Shown here one piece after another: positions 18,144-27,623 of a stretch of DNA of 64,000 nucleotides. The notes beneath the pieces were generated by a model. The model saw only the letters and a list, made by a program, of their open reading frames with translations, was not told where the DNA came from and searched no databases. Positions within the stretch are counted from its first letter, which is position 1, and every line of letters starts with the position of its first letter. The DNA is from an alpha proteobacterium HIMB5. GTDB taxonomy: Bacteria > Pseudomonadota > Alphaproteobacteria > Pelagibacterales > Pelagibacteraceae. The stretch is taken from contig CP003809.1 of NCBI GenBank assembly GCA_000299095.1, positions 1,236,001 to 1,300,000 of the forward strand. The letters run 5' to 3'. Position numbers and translations under genes: made by a program.

Positions 18144-18781
18144 ATTTTCTTTATATCTTTAATATTCAAAATAAATGAATCGTTGCTTGTAATACTTTTT
18201 TTTGTCTCATAATCTAATCTCCATTTTTTCAGTGTTTCAGACAAAATTTCATTTCCAGTCTTGCCCATAAAGATGATTAGATTTTTAAAGTTTTTAAAAT
18301 TTGTGTAAAGTAATTCTAAAACAACTGGTAAAGGTTTGAATGCTCTTGAAGTGATAATCACTTTATCATTGTCAGTATTATCAAAAATATTTTCTTTGAT
18401 TACTTCTGTGTTTAAATTTAGATTAGAAGATACCTGTTTTAAGAAATTGGCCTTATGAAAACTTTTTTCGTACATAACTGTTTTAATTCTACTCCCATTA
18501 TTTTTTGAAAGAATTGAAAGTAAAATTCCTGGTAATCCTGATCCTGATCCTAGGTCTATTATTTTTTTTTGATTAAAATCAATAAAATCAGTAATTTGCA
18601 TTGAATCAATTATATGTCTTTTAACTATGTATTCTCTATTTATATTTGCTCTGCTTATCAAATTGACAACTTTATTCTCTTGTATAATAAGATCAATATA
18701 TTTTTCTAGATCTATACAAGTTTCACGTGAAACATTTGGAAAAAATCTTTTTATGTTTCTTTCAATTACTGAATCGTCCAT
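18140..18781 (-). CDS. rsmG: 16S rRNA G527 N7-methyltransferase RsmG
   Basis: 213 residues. Near the start is the segment NVSRETC, whose codons form a parS site. The SAM-binding motif IIDLGSGSGLPGILLS (about residues 75-90) and RHIIDSMQI are typical of GidB/RsmG, as is ITSRAFKPL. It N7-methylates G527 in 16S rRNA. It overlaps the mnmG stop as TAATG, in the conserved mnmG-rsmG-parA-parB order. Confidence 0.95.
   Translation of the reverse strand: MDDSVIERNIKRFFPNVSRETCIDLEKYIDLIIQENKVVNLISRANINREYIVKRHIIDSMQITDFIDFNQKKIIDLGSGSGLPGILLSILSKNNGSRIKTVMYEKSFHKANFLKQVSSNLNLNTEVIKENIFDNTDNDKVIITSRAFKPLPVVLELLYTNFKNFKNLIIFMGKTGNEILSETLKKWRLDYETKKSITSNDSFILNIKDIKKI
18719..18734. promoter_or_regulatory. 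parS centromere site inside rsmG
   Basis: A 14-base perfect palindrome GTTTCACGTGAAAC (18720-18733), matching the bacterial parS consensus TGTTTCACGTGAAACA at 15 of 16 positions. It lies in the rsmG codons for NVSRET, a location where other bacteria also carry parS, and is about 1.4 kb upstream of the parB start and 7.2 kb from the putative origin. Confidence 0.9.
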
Positions 18782-20652
18782 TAAGCTATTTGCTTAATAG
18801 ACTTTCTTTTGACATGTGACAACAAAATATATGCTGCAGCAGGAGTTACACCATCAATTCTAAGCGCTTGACCTAAAGTTTTTGGTTTAATTATCTTAAA
18901 TTTGGCTTTAACTTCGTTCGATAGTCCTGATAGGTTGTCGTAATTGACATTTTCAGGGATAACTAAGTTTTCATCTCTTTTGAATGCTAATATATCTGCA
19001 TTCTGCTTATTCAAATAGCCTTTATAATGACAATTTATTTCGATCTGCTCATCAATTTCATCATTAAAAAAAGGTACATCAGGCCAAATTTCTCTAATTT
19101 TATGCATTTTTACAGAATTTCTTGATAAAATATCTTCAGCACTTCTAAGTATTCCATCTTTAGCTATTTTAATGTCGAATTGTTCAGCCTTAGAAGGAGA
19201 TATCTTTAGAGACTTCATAACATTTTTGGTTTCATCAATTTTGTTTAATTTATCGTAAAAATGGTTTTTTCTATTTTCTGATATTAGCCCAATTTTAGTT
19301 CCTCGTTCAGTTAAACGTATATCTGCATTATCTGCTCTCAAGGAAAGTCTGTACTCTGCTCTTGAAGTAAACATTCTATAAGGCTCCGCTACGCCTTTAG
19401 TAACTAGATCATCAATCATTACTCCGATATAGGCCTCGGATCTGTCTAAAATAAAAGGTTCTTGGTCCTTAACAGATAACGCTGCATTTATGCCAGCGAT
19501 AAGTCCTTGGGCAGCAGCCTCTTCATAACCAGTCGTACCATTGATTTGTCCAGCTAGGAAAAAATTTTTAATTTTTTTTGTCTCAAGAGTTAAAAATAAC
19601 TCTCTAGGGTCAACATAATCATATTCTATTGCATAACCGGGTCTAATTATTTTTACATTTTCTAAACCGTTGATATTATTGCATATTTCTTGCTGAACAT
19701 CTTCTGGGAGTGAAGTTGAGATACCATTTGGATATATCGTATAATCATTTAATCCTTCAGGCTCAAGATAAATTTGATGCCTACTTTTTCCTTCAAACTT
19801 TACGATCTTATCTTCTACAGAAGGACAATATCTCGGACCAACACCTTGTATTGAGCCAGAATACATCGCACTCTTATTTAAATTTTTTTTAATAATCGAA
19901 TGAACTTTTTCATTCGTATAAGTCATACGACAACTAACTTGTTGATTTAGATTTTGTTTTGTAAGAAAAGAAAAAAAATATGGTTTGTCATCTGCAAACT
20001 GTTCCTCTAAATTTGAAAAGTTAATTGTTCTAGCATCTAATCTTGGAGGTGTTCCAGTTTTCAATCGTCCAATTTTAAAATCAAAATTTTTTAATTGCTC
20101 ACTTAATCCGATTGTTGGTTTTTCATTAAATCTTCCAGCTGGAATTTTATTATCACCAATATGGATGAGACCATTTAAAAAAGTACCAGTAGTCAGAATT
20201 ATTTTCTTTGAAAAAATATTAGAACCAGATTTAGTAACAAAACCACTTATTGAATTTTTATTAAAAATAAATTCAATTACAGAATCTGAAATTATTGTTA
20301 AATTACAGTAGTTTACAAGTTTTTCTTGCATATATTTCTTATATAATGATCTATCAGATTGAGTTCTAGGCCCCCTTACAGCTGGACCTCTGCTACTATT
20401 CAATAATCTAAATTGAATACCCGACTTATCAGCTACTTCCGCCATTACACCATCTAAGGCATCTATTTCTCTAACAAGGTGTCCTTTACCCAAACCACCA
20501 ATTGCAGGGTTACATGACATTTCACCAATTGTATTAAAGTCATTAGTAAATAAAGCTGTGTTGACACCTAGCCTTGCAGATGCAGCAGCTGCCTCACATC
20601 CAGCATGACCTCCACCAATTACTACTACATCAAATTTATACTCTTTTTTCAT
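18781..20652 (-). CDS. mnmG: tRNA uridine-5-carboxymethylaminomethyl modification enzyme, FAD subunit
   Basis: 623 residues from the ATG at 20652 (MKKEYKFDV); a second ATG at 20655 and a TTG at 20673 are alternatives. FAD-binding [14 protein letters not shown] at the start, then [47 protein letters not shown] and [13 protein letters not shown]. With MnmE it builds the wobble U34 modification (cmnm5U/mnm5U) of several tRNAs. It is separated by 67 bases from mnmE upstream and overlaps rsmG by 1 base. Confidence 0.97.
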   Translation of the reverse strand: MKKEYKFDVVVIGGGHAGCEAAAASARLGVNTALFTNDFNTIGEMSCNPAIGGLGKGHLVREIDALDGVMAEVADKSGIQFRLLNSSRGPAVRGPRTQSDRSLYKKYMQEKLVNYCNLTIISDSVIEFIFNKNSISGFVTKSGSNIFSKKIILTTGTFLNGLIHIGDNKIPAGRFNEKPTIGLSEQLKNFDFKIGRLKTGTPPRLDARTINFSNLEEQFADDKPYFFSFLTKQNLNQQVSCRMTYTNEKVHSIIKKNLNKSAMYSGSIQGVGPRYCPSVEDKIVKFEGKSRHQIYLEPEGLNDYTIYPNGISTSLPEDVQQEICNNINGLENVKIIRPGYAIEYDYVDPRELFLTLETKKIKNFFLAGQINGTTGYEEAAAQGLIAGINAALSVKDQEPFILDRSEAYIGVMIDDLVTKGVAEPYRMFTSRAEYRLSLRADNADIRLTERGTKIGLISENRKNHFYDKLNKIDETKNVMKSLKISPSKAEQFDIKIAKDGILRSAEDILSRNSVKMHKIREIWPDVPFFNDEIDEQIEINCHYKGYLNKQNADILAFKRDENLVIPENVNYDNLSGLSNEVKAKFKIIKPKTLGQALRIDGVTPAAAYILLSHVKRKSIKQIA

Positions 20653-20719
20653 CATCCTAAACTTATATTGCAATAGTATATTTACAAGGTCCGAAAAACC
20701 TTTTTAATAAAGGATATTT

Positions 20720-22054
20720 TTATTTTCCAATACAAAAATCATTAAAAATTTTTCCTAAGACTTCCTCGACATCAACATCTCCAACAACTCGACCAAGGTA
20801 TCTAGTTGCCAACCTTAAATCCTCTGCCGCTTTATCAAATTCATTTATTGATTTTTTTTCTAAAAAGATTTTTAAATGCGAAATACATTTTTCTAAATTG
20901 TGCCTATGTCTTTCCCTTGATATTAAAATATTTTCATTAATAGCAAATTTATGTTTTAACTTTTTTTTTATTTCTTCAACAAAAGTATTAAGATTTGTTT
21001 CTTCCCTAACTGAAATTAAAATATGTTCCAGACTACCAATGGAATTTGTATCAAAATCATCTGAAATTAAATCGGATTTATTTATTACAATTAAAGAATT
21101 TTCGTCATATAACTGGTCAAAAAACCCTTTAAAATGTGGGTTTTTTGCATCTAATAATATTATTTTCATATCGGCATTTTGAGCCTTATCTATAGCAATT
21201 TGAACACCCTTCTTTTCAATTTGATCATTTGTCTCCCGTATTCCAGCCGTATCTGAGATGAGCACAGGGTATCCATCTAAATTCAAACTAACTTCAATTG
21301 TGTCTCTAGTCGTGCCCTCAATTTCAGAAACAATAGCAACTTCTCTTTTTGATAAGTAATTTAATAAGCTTGATTTGCCTGCATTTGTTGGGCCCACAAT
21401 GACAATTTTAAATCCGTTACGAATTTTTTCTCCAACTTTATTATCATTCAAGATCGAATTTATAATTTTAATTATATCGTGCGTTTCATTTTTAATATTT
21501 TTCAAAATATCTTTTGGTAAATCTTCATCTGGAAAATCAATTTTTGCTTCAACATTAGCTAAAATTTTTAATAATCTATTTCTCAACTCTTCGTATTTTT
21601 TTGAAACCTTGCCACTTAAAAGATTTATGGCTTGTCTTCTTTGTAGATCAGTTTCAGATGAAATAAGGTCAGATAAAGCTTCTATGTTAAGCAAGTTTAT
21701 CTTGCCGTTTTCAAAAGCAATTTTTGTAAACTCTCCAGGTTCTGCCAGCCTGCAATTTTCTATTTTCGACAAAGATCTGAGTAGAGCGCTTACAACTGCA
21801 TTACTCCCATGTATATGGAATTCCGCTAAATCTTCTCCTGTGTAGCTATTTGGTCCAGGAAACCACAACAGCATTCCTTGATCTAATAATTCATTATTTT
21901 CAGGATTATATATTTTACATAGTTTAGCTTCTTTTGGATTTGGTAACTTAATTTTTGTTAATTTGCTTAACGCTCTTTTGGTTTCGGGCCCTGATATTCT
22001 AATTATGGCTATGCCTGATTTATTTGATCCTGTAGATAAGGCAAAAATAGTCAT
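20720..22054 (-). CDS. mnmE: tRNA modification GTPase MnmE
   Basis: 444 residues. N-terminal folate-binding domain (IFALSTGSNKSGIAIIRISG, SYTGEDLAEFHIHGS, AEPGEFTKIAFENGKINL), a helical domain, and an inserted G domain: VGPTNAGKSSLLN (G1), EIEGTTRDTIE (G2), DTAGIRE (G3), INKSD (G4). It ends with the essential FCIGK motif. Partner of MnmG in wobble-uridine modification. Minus strand, 100 bases downstream of rho. Confidence 0.97.
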   Translation of the reverse strand: MTIFALSTGSNKSGIAIIRISGPETKRALSKLTKIKLPNPKEAKLCKIYNPENNELLDQGMLLWFPGPNSYTGEDLAEFHIHGSNAVVSALLRSLSKIENCRLAEPGEFTKIAFENGKINLLNIEALSDLISSETDLQRRQAINLLSGKVSKKYEELRNRLLKILANVEAKIDFPDEDLPKDILKNIKNETHDIIKIINSILNDNKVGEKIRNGFKIVIVGPTNAGKSSLLNYLSKREVAIVSEIEGTTRDTIEVSLNLDGYPVLISDTAGIRETNDQIEKKGVQIAIDKAQNADMKIILLDAKNPHFKGFFDQLYDENSLIVINKSDLISDDFDTNSIGSLEHILISVREETNLNTFVEEIKKKLKHKFAINENILISRERHRHNLEKCISHLKIFLEKKSINEFDKAAEDLRLATRYLGRVVGDVDVEEVLGKIFNDFCIGK

Positions 22055-22154
22055 TTTAAAATAAGTTTATTTGATCACTTTTAATAAAAAATATAAATAA
22101 GAAAATAATTATAAAATCTAAAAAAAAGAAAGTAAGTGAAATTAAATATTTTTA

Positions 22155-23423
22155 TTATGCTGGCTTATTCATAGAATTAAAAAATTCAGCATTATTCTTT
22201 GTATCTTTCAATTTTGAACTTATAAACTCGATGGCATCCATTGTCCCCATCGGAGCAATAATTCTTCTTAGGACATTCATTTTTTGAAGATCATTTTTAT
22301 CAAAAAGAAGCTCTTCTCTTCTTGTTCCCGATTTGGTTATATCTATTGCAGGATAAATTCTTTTATCAGCGATTTTTCTATCAAGTACAGTTTCGCTGTT
22401 ACCGGTTCCTTTAAATTCCTCAAAAATTACTTCGTCCATTCTGCTTCCAGTGTCAATTAGTGCTGTAGAAATAATTGTTAATGAACCACCTTCTTCAATG
22501 TTTCTAGCAGCACCAAAAAATCTTTTTGGTCTTTGTAAAGCATTTGCATCAACACCACCTGTTAAAACCTTACCAGAACTTGGTATTACAGCATTATAGG
22601 CTCTTCCTAATCTCGTTATAGAGTCTAACAAAATGACTACATCTTTTTTATGTTCTGTTAATCTTTTTGCCTTTTCAATTACCATTTCAGCTACCGCAAC
22701 GTGTCTTTGTGCGGGTTCATCAAATGTGGAACTTATAACTTCACCTTTGACGGTTCTTTGCATGTCAGTAACTTCTTCAGGTCTTTCATCAATCAACAAG
22801 ACAATCAAGTAACATTCTGGATAATTCTTCGCAATTGAATTCGCAATACTCTGTAGCATGATTGTTTTCCCAGCTTTTGGTGGAGAAATAATTATTGATC
22901 TTTGCCCTTTACCAATAGGGCTTACAAGATCTATTAATCTTGGAGTTAAATCTTGTTTTTTATCAGGTTTAGTCGCTTCAATCTCCATAACTAATTGTTT
23001 ATTTGGATACAGAGGCGTTAAATTATCAAAAGCAATTTTATGTCTTGATTTATCTGGTTCTTCAAAATTGATCTTGCTTACTTGTAAAAGTGCAAAATAT
23101 CTTTCCCCTTCTTTTGGGGCTCTTACCGCTCCTTCAACTGTATCACCTGTTCTTAAGCCAAATTTTCTAATTTGGCTTGGACTTACATAAATATCATCTG
23201 GTCCAGGTAAATAATTTGACTCCATCGCTCTTAAAAAACCAAACCCATCTTGTAATAATTGAAGCACACCAACGCCTGTTATTTCCTCTTTTTCAGCAAC
23301 TTTTTTTAAAATTGCAAATATGATTTCTTGTCTTCTTAAAGTGCTTGCATTTTCAATACCAAGTTCCTCGGCCTGAGTAATTAATTGTTCAGATGTTTTT
23401 AATTTAAGTTCTTGAATATTCAT
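22155..23423 (-). CDS. rho: Transcription termination factor Rho
   Basis: 422 residues. N-terminal OB-type RNA-binding domain ([34 protein letters not shown]), then the RecA-like motor with P-loop [29 protein letters not shown], the Q/R-loop region, and [33 protein letters not shown]. The hexameric RNA helicase terminates untranslated transcripts. Only two strong intrinsic terminators are apparent in the window, consistent with heavy reliance on Rho. The 100 bases after its stop are A+T-rich with nothing recognisable. Confidence 0.98.
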   Translation of the reverse strand: MNIQELKLKTSEQLITQAEELGIENASTLRRQEIIFAILKKVAEKEEITGVGVLQLLQDGFGFLRAMESNYLPGPDDIYVSPSQIRKFGLRTGDTVEGAVRAPKEGERYFALLQVSKINFEEPDKSRHKIAFDNLTPLYPNKQLVMEIEATKPDKKQDLTPRLIDLVSPIGKGQRSIIISPPKAGKTIMLQSIANSIAKNYPECYLIVLLIDERPEEVTDMQRTVKGEVISSTFDEPAQRHVAVAEMVIEKAKRLTEHKKDVVILLDSITRLGRAYNAVIPSSGKVLTGGVDANALQRPKRFFGAARNIEEGGSLTIISTALIDTGSRMDEVIFEEFKGTGNSETVLDRKIADKRIYPAIDITKSGTRREELLFDKNDLQKMNVLRRIIAPMGTMDAIEFISSKLKDTKNNAEFFNSMNKPA

Positions 23424-23487
23424 ATTTGATTGGATTTAAATAAGATAAGATTTTTTGAGTATAATGCTTACAAATTAAATTTCAACC

Positions 23488-23919
23488 CTAGATTGGCTTA
23501 AAAATTACTACAAATATGATTAATATTAGAAGTAATGTGGGTATTTCGTTAATATATCTGAAGAATTTAGATGATTTGTTATTCTCATTAATTTTAAATT
23601 TATTTAACAATTTTCCCAAATAAAAATGATAAGATGTAAGAAGCGCAACAAATATGAGCTTTAATTGTAACCACAAAGCTCCTAATTGATCAAAACCAAC
23701 TTTAGATATTAATAGTAATCCAAACAACCAGCTTAAAACCATTGCTGGCGTCATAATATAATAAAACAGTTTACGCTCCATAGTTTTAAATACTGAAGTA
23801 ACAATTTCATTATTATTTTCTGAATGATAAACAAAAATTCTAGGTAGATACAACAAACCAGCCATCCAAGAGATTACTGCTATTAAATGTATGCTTTTAA
23901 ATAACAAGTAACTATTCAT
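23488..23919 (-). CDS. hemJ: Protoporphyrinogen IX oxidase HemJ
   Basis: 143 residues with four predicted membrane helices. The HemJ signature is seen: SIHLIAVISWMAGLLYLPRIFVYH (conserved His and Arg), MERKLFYYIMTPAM, WLQLKLIFVALLTSYHFYLGKLL. It oxidises protoporphyrinogen IX at the inner membrane in the penultimate step of haem synthesis. It overlaps the end of hemH by 8 bases, in a hemE-hemH-hemJ operon. Confidence 0.94.
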   Translation of the reverse strand: MNSYLLFKSIHLIAVISWMAGLLYLPRIFVYHSENNNEIVTSVFKTMERKLFYYIMTPAMVLSWLFGLLLISKVGFDQLGALWLQLKLIFVALLTSYHFYLGKLLNKFKINENNKSSKFFRYINEIPTLLLILIIFVVIFKPI

Positions 23920-24946
23920 AATCTAAACAAGGACATTTTTTAAAATTTCTAGGACATTGTATTTTTGGAGGGTATAAGCTTTCTGTTAATTTATTATCTT
24001 CTTTATTAATTACTAAATTAGATAAGGACGATATAAAATTTACATTATCTCCAAGAGCAGGGATCCTCACATATTCCACACATCCATTTTTGTCTGCTAA
24101 TTCTTTGTACTCTATATCAAGTTCTACTAATGTTTCTGAATGTTCAGATACAAAAGCAATTGGTACTAAAGCAATCTTTTTTCCCATTTTTGAATTTTCT
24201 ACAATTACATCTTCAGTCGATGGACCAATCCACTTTAGTGGTCCAACTCTACTTTGATAACTTAAAATCCAATCTAAATTTTTTATATTCATCTTGTTAA
24301 CAATTTTATTAACTGATTGCTCGACCTGCCATTGGTATGGATCTCCTTTTTTAATGTTTTTTTCTGGCAAACCATGAGCAGAAAAGATTAACTTATAATT
24401 GCTTAGATCTTTAATTTTCTTATAAATTTCGTCTATATGTGCATCAATAAATTTTGCTTCGGTTGGGTAACAACAAATTGTTGATGTTTTAACATTATAA
24501 TCGTTTTTCTTACACACATCGTGCCATTCCTTTATTGACGATCCCGATGTTGCTGCTGAATATTGTGGATATAAAGGTAATAATATTACTTCCACAGGAT
24601 TAAAATTTTTGACTTCATGGATAACATTTTCAGCTCTAGGGTGCCAACACCTCATAACAATAAAACATTTATATTCATTATTTTGATCTTCCTCATTTAA
24701 TTTATTTTCCAATGAGTTTGATTGGTCTATAGTTAATCTTAAAATTGGTGATGCTCCACCAAGCTCTTCGTAAATTTTCTTTGCTGTTGGTGCTCTTCTG
24801 CTGGATATTAATTTTGCTAAAGGGTATCTTAAAAATTTAGGTAAATTTAATATTGCAGGATCATAGAACAGATTAAATAGAAATGGCTCTACATTTTCTA
24901 GTTTATCTGGTCCTCCTAAATTAAGTAAAATTACAGCTTTTTTCAT
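23912..24946 (-). CDS. hemH: Ferrochelatase
   Basis: 344 residues. VILLNLGGPDKLENVEPFL at the start, LPLYPQYSAATSGSS, KLIFSAHGLPEKNIKKGDPYQWQ (active-site His) and PIAFVSEHSETLVELDIEY are all family hallmarks. It inserts ferrous iron into protoporphyrin IX. The C-terminus ends with three close cysteines (C331, C338, C340 in CPRNFKKCPC), a possible iron-sulfur or metal site as in some other bacterial ferrochelatases (inference). The start directly abuts the hemE stop. Confidence 0.97.
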   Translation of the reverse strand: MKKAVILLNLGGPDKLENVEPFLFNLFYDPAILNLPKFLRYPLAKLISSRRAPTAKKIYEELGGASPILRLTIDQSNSLENKLNEEDQNNEYKCFIVMRCWHPRAENVIHEVKNFNPVEVILLPLYPQYSAATSGSSIKEWHDVCKKNDYNVKTSTICCYPTEAKFIDAHIDEIYKKIKDLSNYKLIFSAHGLPEKNIKKGDPYQWQVEQSVNKIVNKMNIKNLDWILSYQSRVGPLKWIGPSTEDVIVENSKMGKKIALVPIAFVSEHSETLVELDIEYKELADKNGCVEYVRIPALGDNVNFISSLSNLVINKEDNKLTESLYPPKIQCPRNFKKCPCLDYE

Positions 24947-25948
24947 TTAATAATCTTTTACAAATTTTACTAGATAATCCATCATTTCAAGTTTTGTTTC
25001 CGGCAAAATACCATGACCCAAATTAAAAATATATGGATGATCTTTAAAAATATCTAAATACCTTTTGGCTTCTTTCTTTAAGTTATCTTTATCTGTTAAT
25101 AATACTTTAGGATCCATACCACCTTGAACTGGTATTTTTATATTTTTTACAATTTCCATAGGATTAACTTCATAATCTATACAAACTGCATCTGGTTTAA
25201 CTATATCACAATAATTTTTATAATTTTTAATGCCTTTTGGAAAACAAATTACCGGAACATTTAAACTTTTAACATAATCTACTAAACTTAAAGTAGGAAT
25301 ATATACATAATTGGGCAAATCTTTTTCTTCCAATAAGCCTGCCCAGCTATCAAAAATTTGTATTACTTCAGCACCATTATCTATTTGATTCTTAATGTGT
25401 AATTTTAAAAACCTCTCGATTAAAAATAAAATTCTATTTATTAAAAAATCATCATTAAAAAAGTCATCTTTTAACTTTAACTTGGGTGATTGTTTGTTTA
25501 ATATGTAAACTAATAAAGTCCAAGGAGCACCAACAAACCCTATGGTACTTTTTTTATCTGTTAAACTATTTTTGCTTACTTGATTTATTGCTTTATAAAC
25601 TGGATAAACCCTTTCCACAAAATCAACTTCATCTAATTTTGAAGCTTCTTCTAAATTTAGTTCACCTAATAATGGGCCAAAATCTTTTTTAAATTCTACT
25701 TTTTGATTTAATCCATATGGTAACATTAAGATATCAGAAAAAATTATAGCTGCATCGAGGTTAAATCTTTTTAATGGTTGTAAAGTTATTTCTGAAGATA
25801 AATCAGCATTAAGACATAATTTGATAAAGTCTGGGTTTAATTTTCTAATTTCTCTAAACTCTGGCAAATACCTGCCAGCTTGTCTCATTATCCATATAGG
25901 ATTAATATCAGTGTTATTTTCTTTAATTACTTTATGAATAGGTGTCAT
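24947..25948 (-). CDS. hemE: Uroporphyrinogen-III decarboxylase
   Basis: 333 residues. N-terminal PIWIMRQAGRYLPEFREIR holds the substrate-binding Arg residues. Also seen are AIIFSDILMLPYGLNQKVEF (catalytic Asp), GFVGAPWTLLVYI, QIFDSWAGLL, VQGGMDP and FNLGHGILPET. It decarboxylates uroporphyrinogen III to coproporphyrinogen III. First gene left of the putative origin and transcribed away from it; hemE also flanks the origin in Caulobacter. Confidence 0.97.
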   Translation of the reverse strand: MTPIHKVIKENNTDINPIWIMRQAGRYLPEFREIRKLNPDFIKLCLNADLSSEITLQPLKRFNLDAAIIFSDILMLPYGLNQKVEFKKDFGPLLGELNLEEASKLDEVDFVERVYPVYKAINQVSKNSLTDKKSTIGFVGAPWTLLVYILNKQSPKLKLKDDFFNDDFLINRILFLIERFLKLHIKNQIDNGAEVIQIFDSWAGLLEEKDLPNYVYIPTLSLVDYVKSLNVPVICFPKGIKNYKNYCDIVKPDAVCIDYEVNPMEIVKNIKIPVQGGMDPKVLLTDKDNLKKEAKRYLDIFKDHPYIFNLGHGILPETKLEMMDYLVKFVKDY

Positions 25949-25989
25949 TTAATAATTATATATATTTAGATAGTTATATTAGTAAGTAC

Positions 25990-25998
25990 TGTGAATAA
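25990..25998 (-). promoter_or_regulatory. DnaA box, perfect
   Basis: TGTGAATAA on the plus strand, which is TTATTCACA on the minus strand: an exact match to the DnaA-box consensus TTATNCACA, 42 bases from the hemE start. Confidence 0.75.
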
Positions 25999-26011
25999 TG
26001 GTAATTAAAAC

Positions 26012-26020
26012 TTATTAACA
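26012..26020 (+). promoter_or_regulatory. DnaA box, one mismatch
   Basis: TTATTAACA, one mismatch (A for C at position 6) to TTATNCACA, in the opposite orientation to and 13 bases from the perfect box at 25990-25998. Confidence 0.45.
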
Positions 26021-26116
26021 CTTTATTCAGCTTTTATTTAATAATTTTTTCCTATTTTTTGAGTTATTTTAAATTTAATTAAACATTTGTATAATTTTTT
26101 TACAGTATTTTCAAAA

Positions 26117-26125
26117 TGTGAATAA
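26117..26125 (-). promoter_or_regulatory. DnaA box, perfect
   Basis: TGTGAATAA on the plus strand (TTATTCACA on the minus strand), identical to the first box and in the same orientation, 127 bases away, on the far side of the A+T-rich stretch. Confidence 0.75.
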
Positions 26126-26209
26126 AACCCTTATTTTTCAATCAATTTAAATAAAAAATAAATTTGTTAAATTTAATTTAAATATTACAAAGATATTAAC
26201 AGGATATAC

Positions 26210-27040
26210 ATGAGTAATACTTATCAAATTTTTCTAATTTCTGACTCAACAGGAGAAACATTAGATAGAATTTTTTTATCTCTTAAAGCACAGTTTCAAA
26301 ATATAGAATACAAAGTTAATTCATATTCATTTACAAGAACAGAAAATCAAGTTTTAAAGATTCTTGATATTGCTAAAAGAGAGAAAAATTCAATTATTTT
26401 GTATACAATAGTTGATAATAATTTGGCTAAATTTTTAGCAAATAAAAGTGATGAAAAAAAAATTCCATGTTTTGGCGTACTAGGAAGTTTAATATTAAGT
26501 TTCTCTAAATTGTTTAATCAAAAAGCTTCCCACGAACCGAGCGGTCAACATGCTTTAAATGAAGAGTATTACGAACGTATTGAAGCTATACAATATACAA
26601 TGAACCATGACGATGGAAATCTTCTTAATGATATTGAAAAATCTGATATTATTTTATTAGGTGTAAGTAGAACAAGTAAAACTCCAACATCAATTTATTT
26701 AGCAAACAAAGGTTTTAAAACAGCAAATATCCCTTTAGTTAATCAAAAGTCTATTCCAGATATTTTAAAAAAAGATCCACAAAATTTTTGTGTAATAGGG
26801 CTCACCACAGAAGCAGAAAGACTTGTAGATATAAGAAAAAATAGAATGAATTCTCTCAAAGAAACTAAAAGTCAAGATTATACAGATTTAGAGAAAATTA
26901 AGAAAGAAGTACAAGATGCAAAAGAGTTATTTAAAAAGTATAATTGGCCTTCAATTGATGTTACTAGAAAATCAGTAGAGGAAACAGCAGCATCAATTAT
27001 AAAAATTCATGAAATATATATAAGTAAAAAAAATGGGTAG
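26210..27040 (+). CDS. ppsR: Pyruvate,phosphate dikinase/PEP synthase regulatory kinase-phosphotransferase (DUF299)
   Basis: 276 residues of the DUF299/PpsR family, bifunctional enzymes that phosphorylate (ADP-dependent) and dephosphorylate pyruvate phosphate dikinase or PEP synthase. Seen: IFLISDSTGETLDRI at the start, PGALNEEYYERIEAI-type segment (HALNEEYYERIEAIQYTMNHDDG), and the P-loop-like LGVSRTSKTPTSIYLANKG with KTANIPLV. The target enzyme is not in the window. First gene to the right of the putative origin; an AGGA ribosome site sits 8 bases before the ATG. It overlaps maf by 8 bases. Confidence 0.92.
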   Translation: MSNTYQIFLISDSTGETLDRIFLSLKAQFQNIEYKVNSYSFTRTENQVLKILDIAKREKNSIILYTIVDNNLAKFLANKSDEKKIPCFGVLGSLILSFSKLFNQKASHEPSGQHALNEEYYERIEAIQYTMNHDDGNLLNDIEKSDIILLGVSRTSKTPTSIYLANKGFKTANIPLVNQKSIPDILKKDPQNFCVIGLTTEAERLVDIRKNRMNSLKETKSQDYTDLEKIKKEVQDAKELFKKYNWPSIDVTRKSVEETAASIIKIHEIYISKKNG

Positions 27041-27623
27041 AAAGATAATTTTAGCTTCCAAAAGTAAAGTTAGAAAAGAAATTCTCGATAAAAATGGTTT
27101 AAACTGTGAAGTCCAGCCATCAAACGTCGATGAAGATATTGTTAAAAAAAGTTTAGAAAAACAAAAAGCATCACCCGAAGAAGTTTCAAAAAATTTAGCA
27201 GAATTAAAAGCGAACAAGGTAAGTCAAAAATTTACTGATGAGTTTGTGATAGGAGCAGATAGTGTAATTGATCTTAACGGCAAAGTTATTTCAAAACCAA
27301 CAAACAGAGATCAAGCATATGAAATTCTAAAAAATTTAAATGGACAAACGCATTATTTAATCAGCTCCGTTTGTATATCTAAGGGTGGAAATATGATTTG
27401 GAATTTCACTGATAAAGCCACATTAACAATGAAAAGTATGACTGAAAAGGAAATGAAAGAATATTTATCTAAAATAAGTGATGAAGCCTTATATGCTTAT
27501 AATGTATATCAAATTGAAGGATTAGGTAGGTCCTTATTTTCTAAGATAGAAGGAAATGAAAATACAATTATGGGTCTTCCGGTTGAAAATATAAAAGACT
27601 ACTTAAAAAATTATAATGAATAA
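27033..27623 (+). CDS. maf: Maf-family nucleotide pyrophosphatase
   Basis: 196 residues. IILASKSKVRKEILDKNGL at the N-terminus (family SxSxxR motif), FVIGADSVIDLNGKVISKP (catalytic Asp), and NTIMGLPVENIKDYL at the end. Maf enzymes hydrolyse non-canonical or modified NTPs and are linked to septum formation. It overlaps ppsR by 8 bases and aroE by 8, in the conserved origin-proximal operon. Confidence 0.93.
   Translation: MGRKIILASKSKVRKEILDKNGLNCEVQPSNVDEDIVKKSLEKQKASPEEVSKNLAELKANKVSQKFTDEFVIGADSVIDLNGKVISKPTNRDQAYEILKNLNGQTHYLISSVCISKGGNMIWNFTDKATLTMKSMTEKEMKEYLSKISDEALYAYNVYQIEGLGRSLFSKIEGNENTIMGLPVENIKDYLKNYNE

Larger units (their letters stand above)
25949..26209. other. Putative chromosomal replication origin (oriC)
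   Basis: A 261-base non-coding, extremely A+T-rich gap between hemE and ppsR, the longest in the window. It contains two perfect DnaA boxes (TTATTCACA on the minus strand) and one single-mismatch box. The stretch about 26040-26110 is almost pure A/T and could be the unwinding element. hemE-ori-ppsR-maf-aroE-coaE-dnaQ on one side and rho-mnmE-mnmG-rsmG-parAB on the other match the Caulobacter origin neighbourhood. Genes flip from leftward (16510-25948) to rightward (26210-29639) exactly here. Function is inferred from context and boxes. Confidence 0.8.

Noticed and set aside
20674-20719. Two alternative short hairpins between mnmG and mnmE as an attenuator
   Set aside because: Stems of only 5 bp, no U-tract on the transcribed strand, and such repeats are common in A+T-rich DNA.
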